DNA of 64,000 nt, from NCBI GenBank assembly GCA_963662175.1, contig OY759221.1, positions 2,418,001 through 2,482,000 on the forward strand. Direction: 5' to 3'. The notes under the pieces were generated by a model. It did no database searches and was not told the origin of the DNA. It worked only from the letters and a program-made list of their open reading frames with translations. How positions within the stretch are numbered: position 1 is the first letter of the stretch; the number at the start of each line of letters is the position of its first letter. The translations under genes and the position numbers were made by a program. Shown one piece after another: positions 10,504 to 21,794 of the stretch. Origin of the DNA: Aradus depressus (taxonomy: Eukaryota > Arthropoda > Insecta > Hemiptera > Aradidae).

Positions 10504-10850
10504 TAGGTTAGGTTTTATGACTCATGCCCGGGCTTTAACCACGAAGTCATATCGCCTACTACCAGAGCGCTCATTCGTCACTCTGGTGGACATGGGCCCG
10601 ACTCTATTGTGGGAGTCCTAAATTTGGCCTACCCTAAATTTTCATTCACGTAGGGCAGGGGTCTTTAACGAGTACCTGACATCGTACAGGCGCGGGACCA
10701 TCGCTTAACGTCCCATCCGAAGGACGGCGTGCTTAAGTATATTTTACCTCCCAGATAAAATAAACTAAAGGCCTCCTCGGTCGGGTTTGGAACCCCACGT
10801 TCTTTAGCTCAGAAGACAAGCACGCATACCACTCAGCTACCGGCGCCCTC
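10504..10850 (-). mobile_element. tRNA-derived SINE, near full length
   Basis: Read on the minus strand it starts GAGGGCGCCGGTAGC, has the B-box-like GGGTTCCAAACCC, carries all body landmarks, and ends in a CCTAACCTAATA tail. The 11-bp AT-rich direct repeats TTTATTATTAT at 10493-10503 and 10851-10861 are the likely target-site duplication. Confidence 0.88.
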
Positions 10851-10980
10851 TTTATTATTATAAAATATTAAATATTAATTTTAAAATATCATTTCTATCA
10901 TTGTAGCCTCTGAAAAGTGGATATAATGATTCTTTAGTTTTTAGGAGGGAAATTTAAATGTACAAATTTAAAAACATTAA

Positions 10981-12027
10981 TTTTTTTTTTTTTTTTTTTT
11001 TTGTCTTTTATTTATAAAGGTGCAACTGTTGCTAGGGTGCAACAACCAGCATCTATGTTGGTAGGTATGGATATGTTGGCGTGAATGGCATGTGAGAGGA
11101 AGGCCACCCAGTGGTAGGTCCTCGGAACGAAATTTTATATTAATTATTAGGACAAGGGAAAAAAAAAAAAAATAAAAAAATAAAAAAAAAATAAAAAAAA
11201 AATAAAAAAAAAATAAATAAAAAAAAAAAAAAAAAAAAGGAATTGAAAGACAACGTTGATGGAATGGGTAAGAGAGATGATAAAAGTGAAGGAAAATAAT
11301 GTAAAAAAAATTTTAAAAAAAATATTAAGAACGAATAGGAATTAAGGTGGCAGTAAGTCGCGGTTCCACCTCCTCTTCAACCTTCGTGGGGGGTTTTGTG
11401 GTAAGTGTTGAGAAGATAAAGTACGTATTTCTGGATTTGTATGTGTGTAAAGTTTTCTACAGAAACATTTGTAGGTAGTTTGTATTGTGTCGGGTATGTG
11501 TGTATCATAAGGTCGTTATGAAGTGTTCTGTTGTTTATGTATGGGGGGCACTGTGTTATCAGTCTGAGGGTTTTGGAATGAAACGCCTGAATTCGTTTGA
11601 TGTTCCATGTTTTTGCTGAACCGTATATCTGTGATCCGTATGTCCGTAATGGTCTAAGTAAGTAAGTATAACAGTTCCGTTTTTGTGTCATGTCTAATTT
11701 TGATCGTCTATTTAGAAGTCCGTAGAGTATTTTGAGTCGACGGTTCAGCGTGTTTCGTGTGAGACGTGTGTGAGGGTTCCAAGTCAGTCTTCGGTCCAAT
11801 GTCAGTCCTAGGTATCGTACAGTATTAGTTTGAGGGAGGGGCTTGTCGTAGATGAAAACGGGGGGGCATGTTTCTCGTCGAAGTGTAAATGTGATGTGCT
11901 GTGATTTTTCTGTATTAAGTTTTATTTTCCATGTGTTGCACCAGTTTTCAATTTGTGTGAGATGGTGTTGTAGTGTAAATGAGGCGTGTATGTGAAGGTC
12001 AGCAGCAGCTAAGATGGCGGTAAAAAA
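10981..12027 (-). mobile_element. 5'-truncated Jockey-type LINE
   Basis: Minus-strand element bounded by AAAAACATTAA at 10970-10980 and 12028-12038 (target-site duplication). Its poly(A) tail appears as the T run at about 10981-11002, and the 3' UTR (about 11003-11376) contains a long A/T-simple stretch. The remaining coding part is the polymerase C-terminal third. Truncation at 12027 is the usual outcome of incomplete target-primed reverse transcription. Confidence 0.8.
11377..12021 (-). pseudogene. Jockey-type reverse transcriptase, C-terminal part
   Basis: The reverse strand encodes a region past the catalytic YADD. It reads TAILAAADLHIHASF, then IENWCNTWKIKLNTEKSQH, VRYLGLTLDRRLTWNPHT and IQAFHSKTLRLITQCPPY, and ends at 11377. 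These blocks align with ORF2 of the intact element at 58485 (RLTWNPHTRL, NRIQAFQSKLLRRIVNAP). At the protein level the relation is clear, but the nucleotide sequence is a different family. The frame is open for its whole visible length but has no catalytic core, so it cannot function alone. Confidence 0.8.
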
Positions 12028-12768
12028 AAAAACATTAAATAAATTTGAATTATTAAATTGAAAATCATTATAATTAAACTTTAGAACAAAATCCCTAGTT
12101 ATATTAATACTATTGATTGAAAAAGTGCATAAATAAAATTATTATTTCCTTAATGTGTCCTTAAAGCCTAAAAAATGTTTTCAGATTCAATCGTATTTGC
12201 GGGGCGGGGGGCGAACGCCTCGATCGCCCTCTCTGGATCCACGTCTCCAGGTGGGACTGTCCTTGACTGCTGCAGTATGAGGTGGCTGTTGTACGGATCG
12301 TGTCTTGTGACGATTCCTGTTACTCGCTGAAACTCCTCCATTTATATATTCAGGAAATTTTCGGATTATTTAAAGAATGTCCAATTTAAAAACATAGACC
12401 ATTTCTCAGTATTAATAAAGTGAATTACAAAATTGTGATGAAATTCCTTTCTTTTGAAATGTAGAACACGTTTAGAACTGAAAATGGTAATAACAAAACA
12501 CAATTATTTACAGAATCCAAACAGAAAATGTTAACCTTCTCCATTTTAGGTTAAATGTACACAAGCAGCCCTTCTCTTCCCTTTAATTTATAAAACAAAT
12601 ATTTTTACTGTCCCGAAAGTGGTAGAAAGATAATATTAAACGTATATTTAGACGTAGATGTCTTCAGAAGATTGAGGCAATGGCGGACTGGCTCCCCTGC
12701 GGGCCCCCTCCTCATTTTATGAAACCTCCCCCTCCCCAGAATTCTGTATTTCTTCTCTGAATGCCAAT
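12028..12768. other. Mostly featureless; small LINE remnant inside
   Basis: AT-rich apart from about 12225-12315. There the reverse strand reads RHKTRSVQQPPHT and VKDSPTWRR, related to the LINE C-terminus at 5748-5876. No other feature is supported. Confidence 0.45.
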
Positions 12769-12785
12769 TTAACATCTTATTATGA

Positions 12786-13248
12786 TAGATAGATAAACTT
12801 TTTTATTGCACAAAAGATTACAATCCTCATGGCAATGAGTGGGGTTTTTTTTCACAATATAAATAACAAAAGAAGTGTAAATGAAACAATTCGAAAATTA
12901 TATAAAACAAAAAACACATGAATAAATAAAAAAAAAAAAAAATACTACATGTATAAATAAATAAAGTAATAATAATAAAAACAAAATATATATATATCCA
13001 TCTTACAAGCACAATTTAAATTAGATTATTCTTTATTTTTAAAGCAACCGAAAAAAATAAAAATAGATCGTTAATTCCTCTAACTTTTAAATTATTTAAA
13101 ATATGTACAAATGTTTCTGAGTTATATTCTGGTCTGTTGGTGAGATGATTGTGGAGAAATGCTTGCCTGGGGATACACAAGGAGGGACAATTGAGCAAAA
13201 AGTGTATGAGATCATCCTTCTCATCTAAGGTACAGAGCCTGCAGACAC
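12786..13248 (-). mobile_element. 5'-truncated LINE 3' end
   Basis: A perfect 17-bp target-site duplication starting TTAACATCTTATT flanks the element (12769-12785 and 13249-13265). On the minus strand it begins inside coding sequence, passes through an A/T-rich 3' UTR and ends in an (ATCT)n-like tail (GATAGATAGATAAAC on the plus strand at 12784). The perfect duplication indicates a fairly recent insertion. Confidence 0.88.
13016..13248 (-). pseudogene. LINE reverse transcriptase C-terminal zinc-finger segment
   Basis: The reverse frame reads VCRLCTLDEKDDLIHFLLNCPSL near its start: a C-x2-C-x8-H-x4-C finger typical of the extreme C-terminus of several non-LTR polymerases. About 55 residues follow before the stop at 13016. 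Everything upstream is missing because of 5' truncation. The start codon seen in the frame lies in the flanking duplication and is fortuitous. Confidence 0.75.
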
Positions 13249-13299
13249 TTAACATCTTATTATGACCATTTAAAGAGATTTGAGGAATTATAAAGAATA

Positions 13300-13602
13300 G
13301 GGGCGCCGCCGGTAGTTCTTGCCTACTGAGTTCAAGATCATGGGTTCGAAATCCGGCTTTTAGTTTTTTTTTTTATCTGGGAGGTGAAAAAACCTTAAGC
13401 ACGCTCTCCTTCGGATGGTCCCAGGCCTTTACGATGTCAATTACTCGTTAAAGACCTCTTACCCTAGGTGAATAAAACTGGAAAGGCAAAATATAGGAGT
13501 CCCATAGTAGAGTGGGGCTCATGTCCATCAGAGAGAAGGAAGCCATTGGTAGTAGGCGATATGAGCTTTAAGTTAAAGCCGGGCATGAGTTACAATAACA
13601 AA
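13300..13602 (+). mobile_element. tRNA-derived SINE, diverged
   Basis: Head GGGCGCCGCCGGTAG, B-box-like GGGTTCGAAATCC, then a T tract replacing part of the stem region. The body ends GCCGGGCATGAGTTACAATAA. The GGATGGGACG block has lost the central bases. Confidence 0.82.
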
Positions 13603-13609
13603 TTAACAT

Positions 13610-13830
13610 CTCAGGTCGGCCGCTATCTTGTTCGAGCTTAATCTGGTTTGGGAGGAGGGTCGGGGAGGAAATCAAAAATCCTAATATCTGTCGATGTAAG
13701 CAACCTATCAACATGAAACTTAGTAAGGATCCAGAGACCCTGATTCTGGTCGTATAGCGTGAAAGTCCAGTGAAAACCTTATAGTCTTCTAACATGGAAT
13801 CTAGCCGATTACATAACTGCCCCTATACCT
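13610..13830 (-). repeat. REP-A copy
   Basis: Degenerate reverse copy with the GAAACTTAGTAAGGATCC and GATTACATAACTGCCCC landmarks. Confidence 0.4.
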
Positions 13831-14094
13831 GGGAGGTAGAAGGAACATAATCAATGAGATCCCTTTTCTTTTCTGGCCACCACAGAATAGTTTGACGTTT
13901 TGTCTAGCAGGACATTGAATTTTCCAACTTTCCCAGTTGTCGGCTTTCCTTCAAGTTTCCCGACTTTTCACAAAGTTTCAGAAGAGGGTTAACTTATCGA
14001 GTCCTTCTGGGAAACTGTCAAAGAACTTAGAACCTTTTTTTTTCCACAGAAAAAAAGAAAATCTGAAAGAAAGTTACAATGAAGAACTAAGCCA

Positions 14095-14250
14095 GGGGTG
14101 AATCCATCAATATACTTCCCCAGATCAAATAATATATAATAAATTAAGTTTTCGCTCTCCCTCTGAACTCTTTATCTCATTTGCCATATTTGGCTGATGG
14201 ACATTAGCTGACATACTGGCTCCCGAATTGACATAACGTGTCGCCAATTC
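14095..14250 (+). repeat. REP-A fragment
   Basis: Carries ACTTCCCCAG..AATTAAGTTTTCGCTCTCCC and a GGCTCCCGAATTG block. Confidence 0.5.
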
Positions 14251-14336
14251 GTACTGATTAGAGCTCGTTGTTCGTTGTGTACTTTTCATAGTTGTAAATA
14301 TCTTATTGTAAATTTAAAAAAAGTTATCTTAATGTT

Positions 14337-14594
14337 AGTTAGTTATTATGACTCATGCCCGGGCTACGTGGTCATATCGTCTTCTATCAGAGCGCTCTTT
14401 CGTCGCTTTGGTGGACATGAGCTCCACCTGAGTGAGTCCTCAATGTTATCTACGTAGGTTCAGTTACCTAAAGTAGGGGTCTGTAACAAGCACCTCATAT
14501 CGTACTGGCTCGAGACTAAGTTACCTAAAGTAGGGGTCTGTAACAAGCACCTTATATCGTACTGGCTCGAGACTAAGTTACCTAAAGTAGGTTT
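14337..14594 (-). mobile_element. tRNA-derived SINE fragment with internal 57-bp duplication
   Basis: The tail and distal body are recognisable (ACTCATGCCCGGGC, AGAGCGCTCTTTCGTCGC, GGTGGACATGAGC). The GTCTGTAACAAGCACC..CGTACTGGCTCGAGACT part is tandemly duplicated in 57-bp steps (14466, 14523, partial at 14580). Sequence then passes into a different 110-bp array. Confidence 0.7.
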
Positions 14595-14920
14595 GGGTTC
14601 CAGGTTAGTCTTTGGACACAGTTTGTCTAATGAGGTCAGTTGTGATTCCATTGTCGCCTGTCCTCCTGTCATTACGTTCTCATCTCACATTCCTCTTGTC
14701 GTTCGGGTTCCAGGTCAGTCTTTGGTCACAGTTTGTCTAATGAGGTCAGTTGTGATTCGATTGTCGCCTGTCCTCCTGTGATAACGTTCTTATTTCACGT
14801 TTCTCTTGTCGTTTGAGTTCCAGGTCAGTCTTTGGTCACAGTTTGTCTAATGAGGTCAGTTGTGATTCCATTGTCGCTTGTCCTCCTGTGATTACGTTCT
14901 CATCTCACATTCCTCTTCAG
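14595..14920. repeat. 110-bp tandem repeat, 3 units
   Basis: Unit starts are at 14595, 14705 and 14815, marked by GGGTTCCAGGT or GAGTTCCAGGT. The units are about 95% identical. The third ends in CATTCCTCTTCAG at 14908-14920. Confidence 0.85.
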
Positions 14921-15096
14921 TTCACATCAATAGTGGACCAGCCAATGGATGTGAAAAACGGAGCCAGTCCTTCTATTACAAACCTCTTGGCCCGCCCCTC
15001 TTCACGGGTCAGTCTCCTTGATACGGCCCTCACAATATTGTGCCTCTGATCCCAGTTCAAGGAGGCCTGTCTTCTCTGCCCAACTCCGTTTGTCAT
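14917..15096 (-). CDS. Small unrecognised ORF or exon fragment
   Basis: A 59-codon minus-strand frame runs from ATG at 15096 to TGA at 14917. The product is basic and looks protein-like rather than random: QRRQASLNWDQRHNIVRAVS, then RRLTREEGRAKRFVIEG and the C-terminus LAPFFTSIGWSTIDVN. GC is higher than in the flanks. Upstream on the minus strand AATTCCAG precedes GAATG, which could be a splice acceptor. I recognise no family; a captured gene fragment or a transposon gene are both possible. The 110-bp array starts immediately beyond the stop. Confidence 0.3.
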   Translation of the reverse strand: MTNGVGQRRQASLNWDQRHNIVRAVSRRLTREEGRAKRFVIEGLAPFFTSIGWSTIDVN

Positions 15097-15239
15097 TCCT
15101 GGAATTGTTCATTGTGGCCGCTTTTGTCAGGAAAAGGAAAACCAATTTGTGAAGATGTTGTTGCCATCGTTACAACATAATTGGAATGATCTCAGGAATC
15201 TCCAAAAAGGACATTACAAGTATTTCGTCGAAGGCCTAG

Positions 15240-15640
15240 TGGCGGATCCAGACGAAATTTTATAAACTTTTTCCAAATTTGTCCGATTCGTAGAGTCCAA
15301 AAAATGAAAGCACGAATTAATCAATTAAAATTTGTGTTTCCCTCCAACAGTTTGGAGCAAAACTCAATATTTGATTTTCATAGTGGCTTCGAATCCTCAC
15401 ATCAAATATTATGTCGATACATTTATTACATCGGCAGTTATTACTGTATTTGAGTCGGTTTTAAATATACATATGAAATCTCGTGTCAGTACATTCATTA
15501 CAACGGCAATTATTATAGTTTTTGTGTTAAGCTTCCTCCCTAATCCTCTACGTTCTTCTCCTGGCCGGAAGAAACGTCCATGGGAGCCTCTGGTGGTTAA
15601 ACAAGAGTACAGACATTCCCATAAACGTTAAAATGAAGAG
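15240..15640 (+). repeat. REP-A copy
   Basis: Forward copy. Landmarks are GAATTAATCAATTAAAATTTG with the CCCTCCAACAGTTTGG block, and two ATTCATTACA..CGGCA(G/A)TTATT modules. Confidence 0.6.
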
Positions 15641-16200
15641 GAGGAAGATAGAAGAATGTTAAATTTTATGATAATGAAGACTCGATGGAGTCAACTGGAA
15701 TGCTAAAATAATATAAGATTTACAATTTCGATTCCGTTGAAATGGAATAAGAAGTCTTCCAATAGACAATGAAATATAAGTAAGTATTCGGTTGGGATCG
15801 AGATATCTCTGTAAAATTTGAATAGCTTCATTTCTTTGCTGATTTCAACTGCCTCAGTAGACTCTTTCTTTTGGCCTCTTTTCACGCAATTACACAGATT
15901 TCCAGTTTTTCATTCTTTTCTCGCTTAACACAGATAGGAAAGGCCTCGCTAAGATTTTTCTTCTGGAGTTGTAACGTCCGCTGGAACTAGAAATGTCTAG
16001 GGAGGGGGCCGTTTTTCTAATCAAAATCAGATAATGAAGCTCACATGGCGTCCTGAAGGCGCTCATGGCTGCCTGCTTCTAATTACGGTAAAGTCATGTC
16101 CCCTTCGGGCCAGATGACATGAGAGCAACCCTTTCATTGATTATTTCAGCAAGTCCTGTTCTCCAGCCTGTCAGTGAAATTTACAGAAACGAGACAATGA
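15641..16200. other. Non-repetitive segment, no ORF
   Basis: 15955-16200 has balanced base composition and matches none of the repeats I could identify. It contains TTGATTATTTCAG at 16138-16150, which resembles a splice acceptor, but no frame after it is convincing. A conserved non-coding element is possible. Confidence 0.35.
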
Positions 16201-16234
16201 GAGGTTGCCCCACCCACGAATTATATCTCTTACA

Positions 16235-16241
<7 letters not shown>

Positions 16242-16307
<66 letters not shown>

Positions 16308-16355
16308 ACACACTCACACACATTCACACTCACACACACACACACACACACACAC
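16242..16355. repeat. (CA)n microsatellite
   Basis: Nearly pure CA for about 60 bp, then CA interrupted by CT and ATT units to 16355. Confidence 0.95.
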
Positions 16356-17032
16356 TTGACGCCTCTCTCACCACACTTGCCACCAGTCACACACTCTCTC
16401 TCACACACTTGACGCCCCTCTCTCTCCACACTCGTCAACTCGTCACTAGTCACTCTCTCTCTCACACACACACGACGCCCTTCTCTCACCACTCTCCCTC
16501 TTTTTAAAACACATTTGACGCCCCTCTCTGACCACACTTGTCACCAGTCACTCTCTCTCTTACACACTTGACGCCCCTATCTCTCCACACTTGCTACCAG
16601 TTTCTCTCTCTCTCTCTCTCTCACTCTCATTCTCACACACACATTTGACGCCCCTCTTTGACCACACTTGCCACCAGTCACTCTCGCTCTCTCTCTCTCA
16701 CACATGACGCCCCTCTCTCTCCACACTTGCCACCAGACACACTCTCACTCACACACTTGACGCCCCTCTCTCTCCACACTCGTCACTAGTCACTCTCTCT
16801 CTCTCTCTCACACACGACGCCCTTCTCTCACCACTCTCCCTCTTTTTAAAACACATTTGACGCCCCTCTCTGACCACACTTGTCACCAGACATTCTCTCT
16901 CTTACACACTTGACGCCCCTCTCTCTCTACACTTGTCACCAGTCACTCTCTCTCTCTCACACACTTGACGCCCCTCCCTCTGCACACTTGTCACCAGTCA
17001 CTCTCTCTCTCACACACTTGCCGCCTCTCCCT
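16356..17032. repeat. TC/CA-derived minisatellite
   Basis: Irregular units of about 45-65 bp repeat the core ACACTTGACGCCCCTCTCTCTCC, ACACTTGYCACCAGTCA, then CT runs and CACACA. A longer block with CTCCCTCTTTTTAAAACACA occurs twice (about 16495 and 16845), so higher-order duplication took place. Confidence 0.9.
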
Positions 17033-17254
17033 TTTTTTCGTCAGATATGTGATAGATAAACCTTTCCCGCTTATGGCGATTAATTCCAAACTTTTATTAA
17101 AAACTTATACTTTTTTATATTTCGAATTTAATATCCCTCCCTCCTACACCCCCCCCCCCCCCCCCCCCTTACCTCTATTTTTACAGGTGAACCCCAAAAT
17201 AATATTAAATTAACGTAAACTTCAAATTTCAGGCATCAAGAAGATTTGGTTCAT

Positions 17255-17385
17255 AGTGACTAGAAGAAGGGACGTGAAAGTGACCCGCAATATTGCCAAA
17301 AAAGAAAAAAAAAGACACCAAAAAATGCCGGAAAAAATCAACATTTCAACATCCCAGAGAAGTTTAAGGAACCCATCAAGAAGAA
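17255..17385 (+). repeat. REP-B copy
   Basis: Matches 4164-4285, including AATCAACATTTCAACATCCC at 17337-17356. Confidence 0.55.
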
Positions 17386-17399
17386 ATCAAAATAAAGCC

Positions 17400-17700
17400 A
17401 TGCAAGATCTGTATTACAAATAAATTTGAATGTACAACTGCACTGTTTTGGATGTCGACTAAATGCAAATGACCCATGAACTACCACACAGAGTGCATTT
17501 ATTGCGTTGACTCCTCACAGTTGCATTTGAATCTCCTCATGCATATTCATGAGGTTGGTGCTGGTCCTACAATCAGTGGGCTAATTAACTGTCATTGGGC
17601 CCGCTATTCGCTATCTTTTAACACATCATTTGTCCAGCCCTTAAATATTGTTATTGTTTTTGAGGCGGGGGGGGGGGGGGGGGGGGGGGGTGTTGAATAA
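17400..17700. other. Non-repetitive segment ending in a 24-bp G tract
   Basis: 17430-17640 shows no match to the window's repeats. It contains CTCATGCATATTCATGAG and GGCTAATTAACTGTCATTGG, homeodomain/POU-like AT cores that occur often in conserved non-coding DNA. An uninterrupted G run spans 17667-17690. No ORF. Confidence 0.35.
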
Positions 17701-17807
17701 CTAGCTCCAATGGAGATCCACTCCATCTAGCTCCAATGTGGCTCCAATCCAATTAACTTGGTATATTTTAGCACCTCTGGGATTGGTGTTACTTTCTCTT
17801 TTTGCTT

Positions 17808-17985
17808 GTCGTGCCCGGGCTTTGACTGCAACGTCATATGAGAGCACCGGTAGCTCAGAGATAGAGTGCTTACCTATTGACCTTAAGATCGCGGATTCGA
17901 ACTCCAGCCGAGGGGCTTCGGTTTTTTATCTAGGAGGACAAAATACAATATGACCTCATAGTTGAAGCCCGGGCATAGAAGAGAA
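17808..17985. mobile_element. Rearranged SINE pieces
   Basis: A reverse tail fragment (GCCCGGGCTTTGACTGCAACG, 17813-17833) abuts a forward tRNA-like head (GAGCACCGGTAGCTCAGAG to GGATTCGAACTCC). A forward tail (AATATGACCTCATAGTTGAAG) follows directly, with the whole central body missing. This looks like a deletion plus an inversion between nearby copies. Confidence 0.65.
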
Positions 17986-17999
17986 ACCCATTAGGTCAA

Positions 18000-18440
18000 C
18001 ACATATTGAATTCAGCAAAATTGGCCAAAGGAAAAGACTGCTGAACTTAAAAACACTAATAACAAAAAAAAAGTTTGCTAATTAAAACAAAAAAAAATCC
18101 TTGATAAAATAGGCGCGGGGGGGGGGGGGGGGGGGGGGGGGAGGGGGCTTGACCCCTAATGTGTAAGTTACGTTCTAATGTACTTAGGATCCCCAAAGCC
18201 GGCAGACTGCTTTCTGCTATGTTTATTTTTTTCCATTAAACTTTGAGTTTGCAGTCCCACCAGCAAATTAATGAATTGGATAAAACTCGGTCCTCCAACA
18301 CCGCAAAAAAAGTAAAATCTCTCTGTTTTGTCGAAAATGAAGCGCTAGATTTCTGATATCAGAAATTAAAAAAAAAAAAGTTATTGATTCAGCACACTTA
18401 GTGCTCTACACATTTAAAAGTAAACATGTATACAATAGAT
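18000..18440. other. No gene seen; 25-bp G tract
   Basis: AT-rich DNA with an uninterrupted G run at 18117-18141, slightly degenerate REP-A-like sequence after 18190, and an A tract at 18369-18380. Confidence 0.5.
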
Positions 18441-19560
18441 TATATTATAATGTGCTCGTATTAGTCATATAATGGGCTGGTGTTAGCCATATAATGTGCT
18501 GGTATAGCCGAAGGTTCAGTCGCCTGTCCAGGTTGGTCCGACCGAGCTTCAATCGACAAGACCGTCTTGGGAACTGCTGGGTAACTTGGGTGATGTGTTG
18601 TACAACATCCGACCACCCCAACTCACGCCTCATTTGATTATTTGGGACGAACCAAGGGCCTTTACTTCCTTCACGGGAGAACCTTGTTTTCAAACTTCCC
18701 TAGTTTGTTGATGTTTGTTTTGCTGGCCCCCAGCCAGACAGGGCAAACGTAAGCAGAGGTCGTAGTAATGAGCTGTAAAGTAGTGTAGACCAATTGTGGA
18801 GTGTTTCTGTTAATGAGTGGGTATAATTGTGTCAGTCGGGTGTATGCTCGTGTGAATTGTTTGTTTATGTGTTGGGTCCAAGTAAGTTTAGTGTCGAACT
18901 GTATGCCAAGATATCTGACTGCATTTATCGGGTGTCCAATGTATGTTTGTGCAATTGACGTTGAGTGTTAATTCTACGAAGTAAGAAAACTTTGGCCTCC
19001 GTTTTGGCAGTATTACTAATCTTCAAACAAGTTTCACCTGTGGAAGAGATGAACACTCTCCACGCTTCGCCGAAGGGCCACGGCGGCCTAAGACAGATCC
19101 TTGTGTTGAGACACAAGCTTCGTATCGTCGACATAAGTAACCAATGGCGTAAATGGTACTCCGCATGACCTGTTGGAGGTACACAGGAACTGCTGTCTTC
19201 CAATACTTGAAGATAAGACCATCGTGCCACACGCTGTCGAATGCAGCAGCCACATCAAGGGTAAGATCTACTAAGTACTCCTTCCTCTGGAAGTCTTTGT
19301 ACTTTGTGTCTCGCTGCAGCTGGTGGATCGTGTGTGTCTTTAAGTATCTGCTGTCCGGAGTGTAAAGAGAACGTGTTTTCGAGATGTCGCGCTATAACGC
19401 TGTAACATTACATTCGTCGACATCAGTCACAACAAAGCCCGTTTTAATTGAGGGATGAAGTTGGTCTCTCTTAGCATCTGATACAGATTGGGGTCTCCTG
19501 GGGCTGTAAGTCCTGTTTGTGCTGTCCAGTGTCCAGTTCCGATTTCACTTGACGTGTCAG
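18440..19560 (-). pseudogene. Decayed Jockey-type LINE reverse transcriptase
   Basis: The reverse strand gives polymerase blocks in different frames, in the expected order. Motif A is VDLTLDVAAAFDSVWHDGL at about 19210-19265. The palm/thumb segment AVRYLGIQFDTKLTWTQHIN lies at about 18860-18925, then LLYSSLLRPLLT-type sequence and the C-terminal part ending near 18445. Motif C (YADD) lies in a part altered by shifts. Upstream, 19330-19560 has a possible further coding stretch. Frameshifts and stops throughout mean it is dead. It is a different family from the intact element at 56739. Confidence 0.7.
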
Positions 19561-19649
19561 TCGGTTCGGTTGCTGTTTAACGTTTGAAATTTTGTTTGTT
19601 AATGAAAATATCTATCCGAAACTTAAAATGAGGATTCAGTAAGTACACT

Positions 19650-19862
19650 GATTTCAGTAAGACACCTATTGATCAGTAGACTGATTTCAGTGAGACACCT
19701 ATTGATCAATAGACTGATTTCAATAAGGCACACATTGATCAATAGACTGATTTCAGTAAGACACATATTGATCAGTAGACTGATTTCAGTAAGACACCTA
19801 TTGATCAATAGACTGATTTCAGTAAGACACCTATTGATCAATAGACTGATTTCAGTAAGAAA
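19650..19862. repeat. 33-bp tandem repeat, about 6.5 units
   Basis: The unit GATTTCAGTAAGACACCTAT + TGATCAATAGACT recurs every 33 bp from 19650. A single related segment, CTCAGTAAGACACCTATTGA, sits inside the REP-A copy near 1403, so the array probably expanded from a REP-A module. Confidence 0.9.
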
Positions 19863-19869
19863 ACAACTT

Positions 19870-20746
19870 AACAGTTTATTTTTATTCTCTTCCTCTTACA
19901 GAAGGAAAGTTGCCCCAAATGTATTCTAAATCGTCAAGTACCTGCAATACTTATTAAAGGTTCATGTTGAAGGGCAACTAACTAAACTAAGAGATGAAAC
20001 AAAGTTTAACCACAGTAAAAAGTAGGATTTACGCAACAAGTTGCTCGACTCCGGGAGGTTGGGTTCCACTTGGTGGAGGAGGAACGCGCTCTCATAAAAG
20101 GTGCGGAACAACTTTGGAATAGGATAACTTGTCAAAGTTTCAAGTTTCAAGTCTCAAGTCTCATATAATAACAACCAAGACACTTTCTTCAGCTCACAGG
20201 ACATTCTCTTAACAAACTTTACTTAACCGTTTTGAATATTTCATTTCATTTTTACTTTCTCTTAGCATAGTAGCAGGTAGTTATTTTTTTTTATTTTTTT
20301 TTTTCTACTTCTTACACTATCTGCGATGATGTCTGTGAGTGTGTGTATGTGTGTAGGGAAGGGTAGGTAAGGTCTAGGTGTAGTCTCTATGTTTACGTAC
20401 TTGTTTTCTCAGAAAACTGTGTATTTTTATTTTTATTCATATATTTATTATTGTCATCTTTGATTTATTTTATATATGTATATATATATTTGTATTTTAA
20501 TTCAGTACATACTATTTCAAATTTTTTCTATTATTATGATTTCAATTTTATTTTAAAGTTTTCCATATTTTTAAGACTTAATTGTACAGGAGGGACAAGG
20601 AAAAACCTCGTGGTTGCTGTAAAGGGATCAATTTGAATTGTAAACTGGTTGAAGTTCCATTTAGTATTTGTCAAAAGTCAAAAGTCGTGGCTGAAGATGG
20701 TAGCAATACCGAAAGTACTCCCATATATTTTATATAATTTGTGAAA
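19870..20746. other. No gene seen
   Basis: AT-rich. Contains TG and TA simple tracts and a hammerhead-like string at 20691-20718 (see findings), immediately upstream of a Helitron. Confidence 0.45.
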
Positions 20747-21432
20747 TCATATATATAAGGCTGAAAATGTCTGTGCGTTGTACCGCTATAACTCACGAAC
20801 GGCTTGATGGATTTGATTAATTTTTTTTAAATTTGTTCGTCATCGTCTGTGGAAGGTTATAGGCATATTAGTACCTCAATATCTGGTCCATCCCAGCATC
20901 CACCCACGCAATCTTTGTAACTCAAAAACCACTGCAATGATTAATGAGGAATCTTTTTGAATAGATAAGTTTTATCTACCGGAAGGTTAAGGTCTATTTT
21001 TTAATCAACCCCTGGTCCATCCCAGCATCCACTCACGCCAATCTTTGTAACTCGAAAACCATTGCAACGATTAATGAGAAATCTTTTTGAATAAATTAGT
21101 TTTAGCTCCAGGATGGTTGAAGTCTATGTTTTAATCAACCTGGTGGTCACAAGCGTTCTCAAGTACGCACTGGCTAGGACGTCCACTGATGCTAAGTATT
21201 CACTAGCTGTGGTTTCCGCCGTTGAATGGCGCGTACTAGCCATGGTGCCCAGGGGTCCTAAAAACTTACTAGCTGGGATGTCTGCCGTTGAAGGACTATA
21301 AGCGTTATTCCGTATGAATAATTGAAAATTATAACATCATGAATGTACTATTGAAGAATTGAAATGGATTCGAACGAGAGATATTAGGAGAAAAGTCAAA
21401 GTTCCCCGGGCAACGCCGGGTATTACTGCTAG
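20747..21432 (+). mobile_element. Helitron, complete non-autonomous element
   Basis: Left end TCATATATATAAGG preceded by A. Right end hairpin CCCCGGGCAACGCCGGG, spacer TATTACTG, then CTAG at 21429-21432 followed by T. This is exact Helitron structure with A|T insertion and no target duplication. The left region (GTGCGTTGTACCGCTATAAC) is shared with 30864. A block of about 125 bp containing GGTCCATCCCAGCATCCAC is present twice, followed by a short stretch of the 33-bp motif that is hugely expanded at 1-960. No coding capacity. Confidence 0.9.
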
Positions 21433-21794
21433 TAGACAATATTTTAAAAAAACATAAGTTTTTCTTTATATTTGTTATTAAGTATTTAACAATCTCTGTA
21501 AAAATGTTGTTATTGTTATTATGTTGTAATGAAAAATTGTGAGCGCTCTAACGAAAAACACGATTGTAGTTGTGACCTTGAAATTTGGAATAGAGAAGTC
21601 ACATGTGCTACCTTGAGATCTGAATTAGATTTTAATGAGCGAAATCGGAGGAAAATTGAGACCATTTTACTTCGAGGTCTAAGTACATTTTACAAGATAT
21701 CGCTTATATTTACAGCCTAACCAAAGACCTCTTCAGATGAAAGTGTAGAGAAAACAGAATGGCATATTTTGTGTAAACTACTTTTTTGAATCTC

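Noticed and set aside
16119..16537. His/Thr- and Cys/Val-rich ORFs on both strands
   Set aside because: Translations of the CA/TC satellite.
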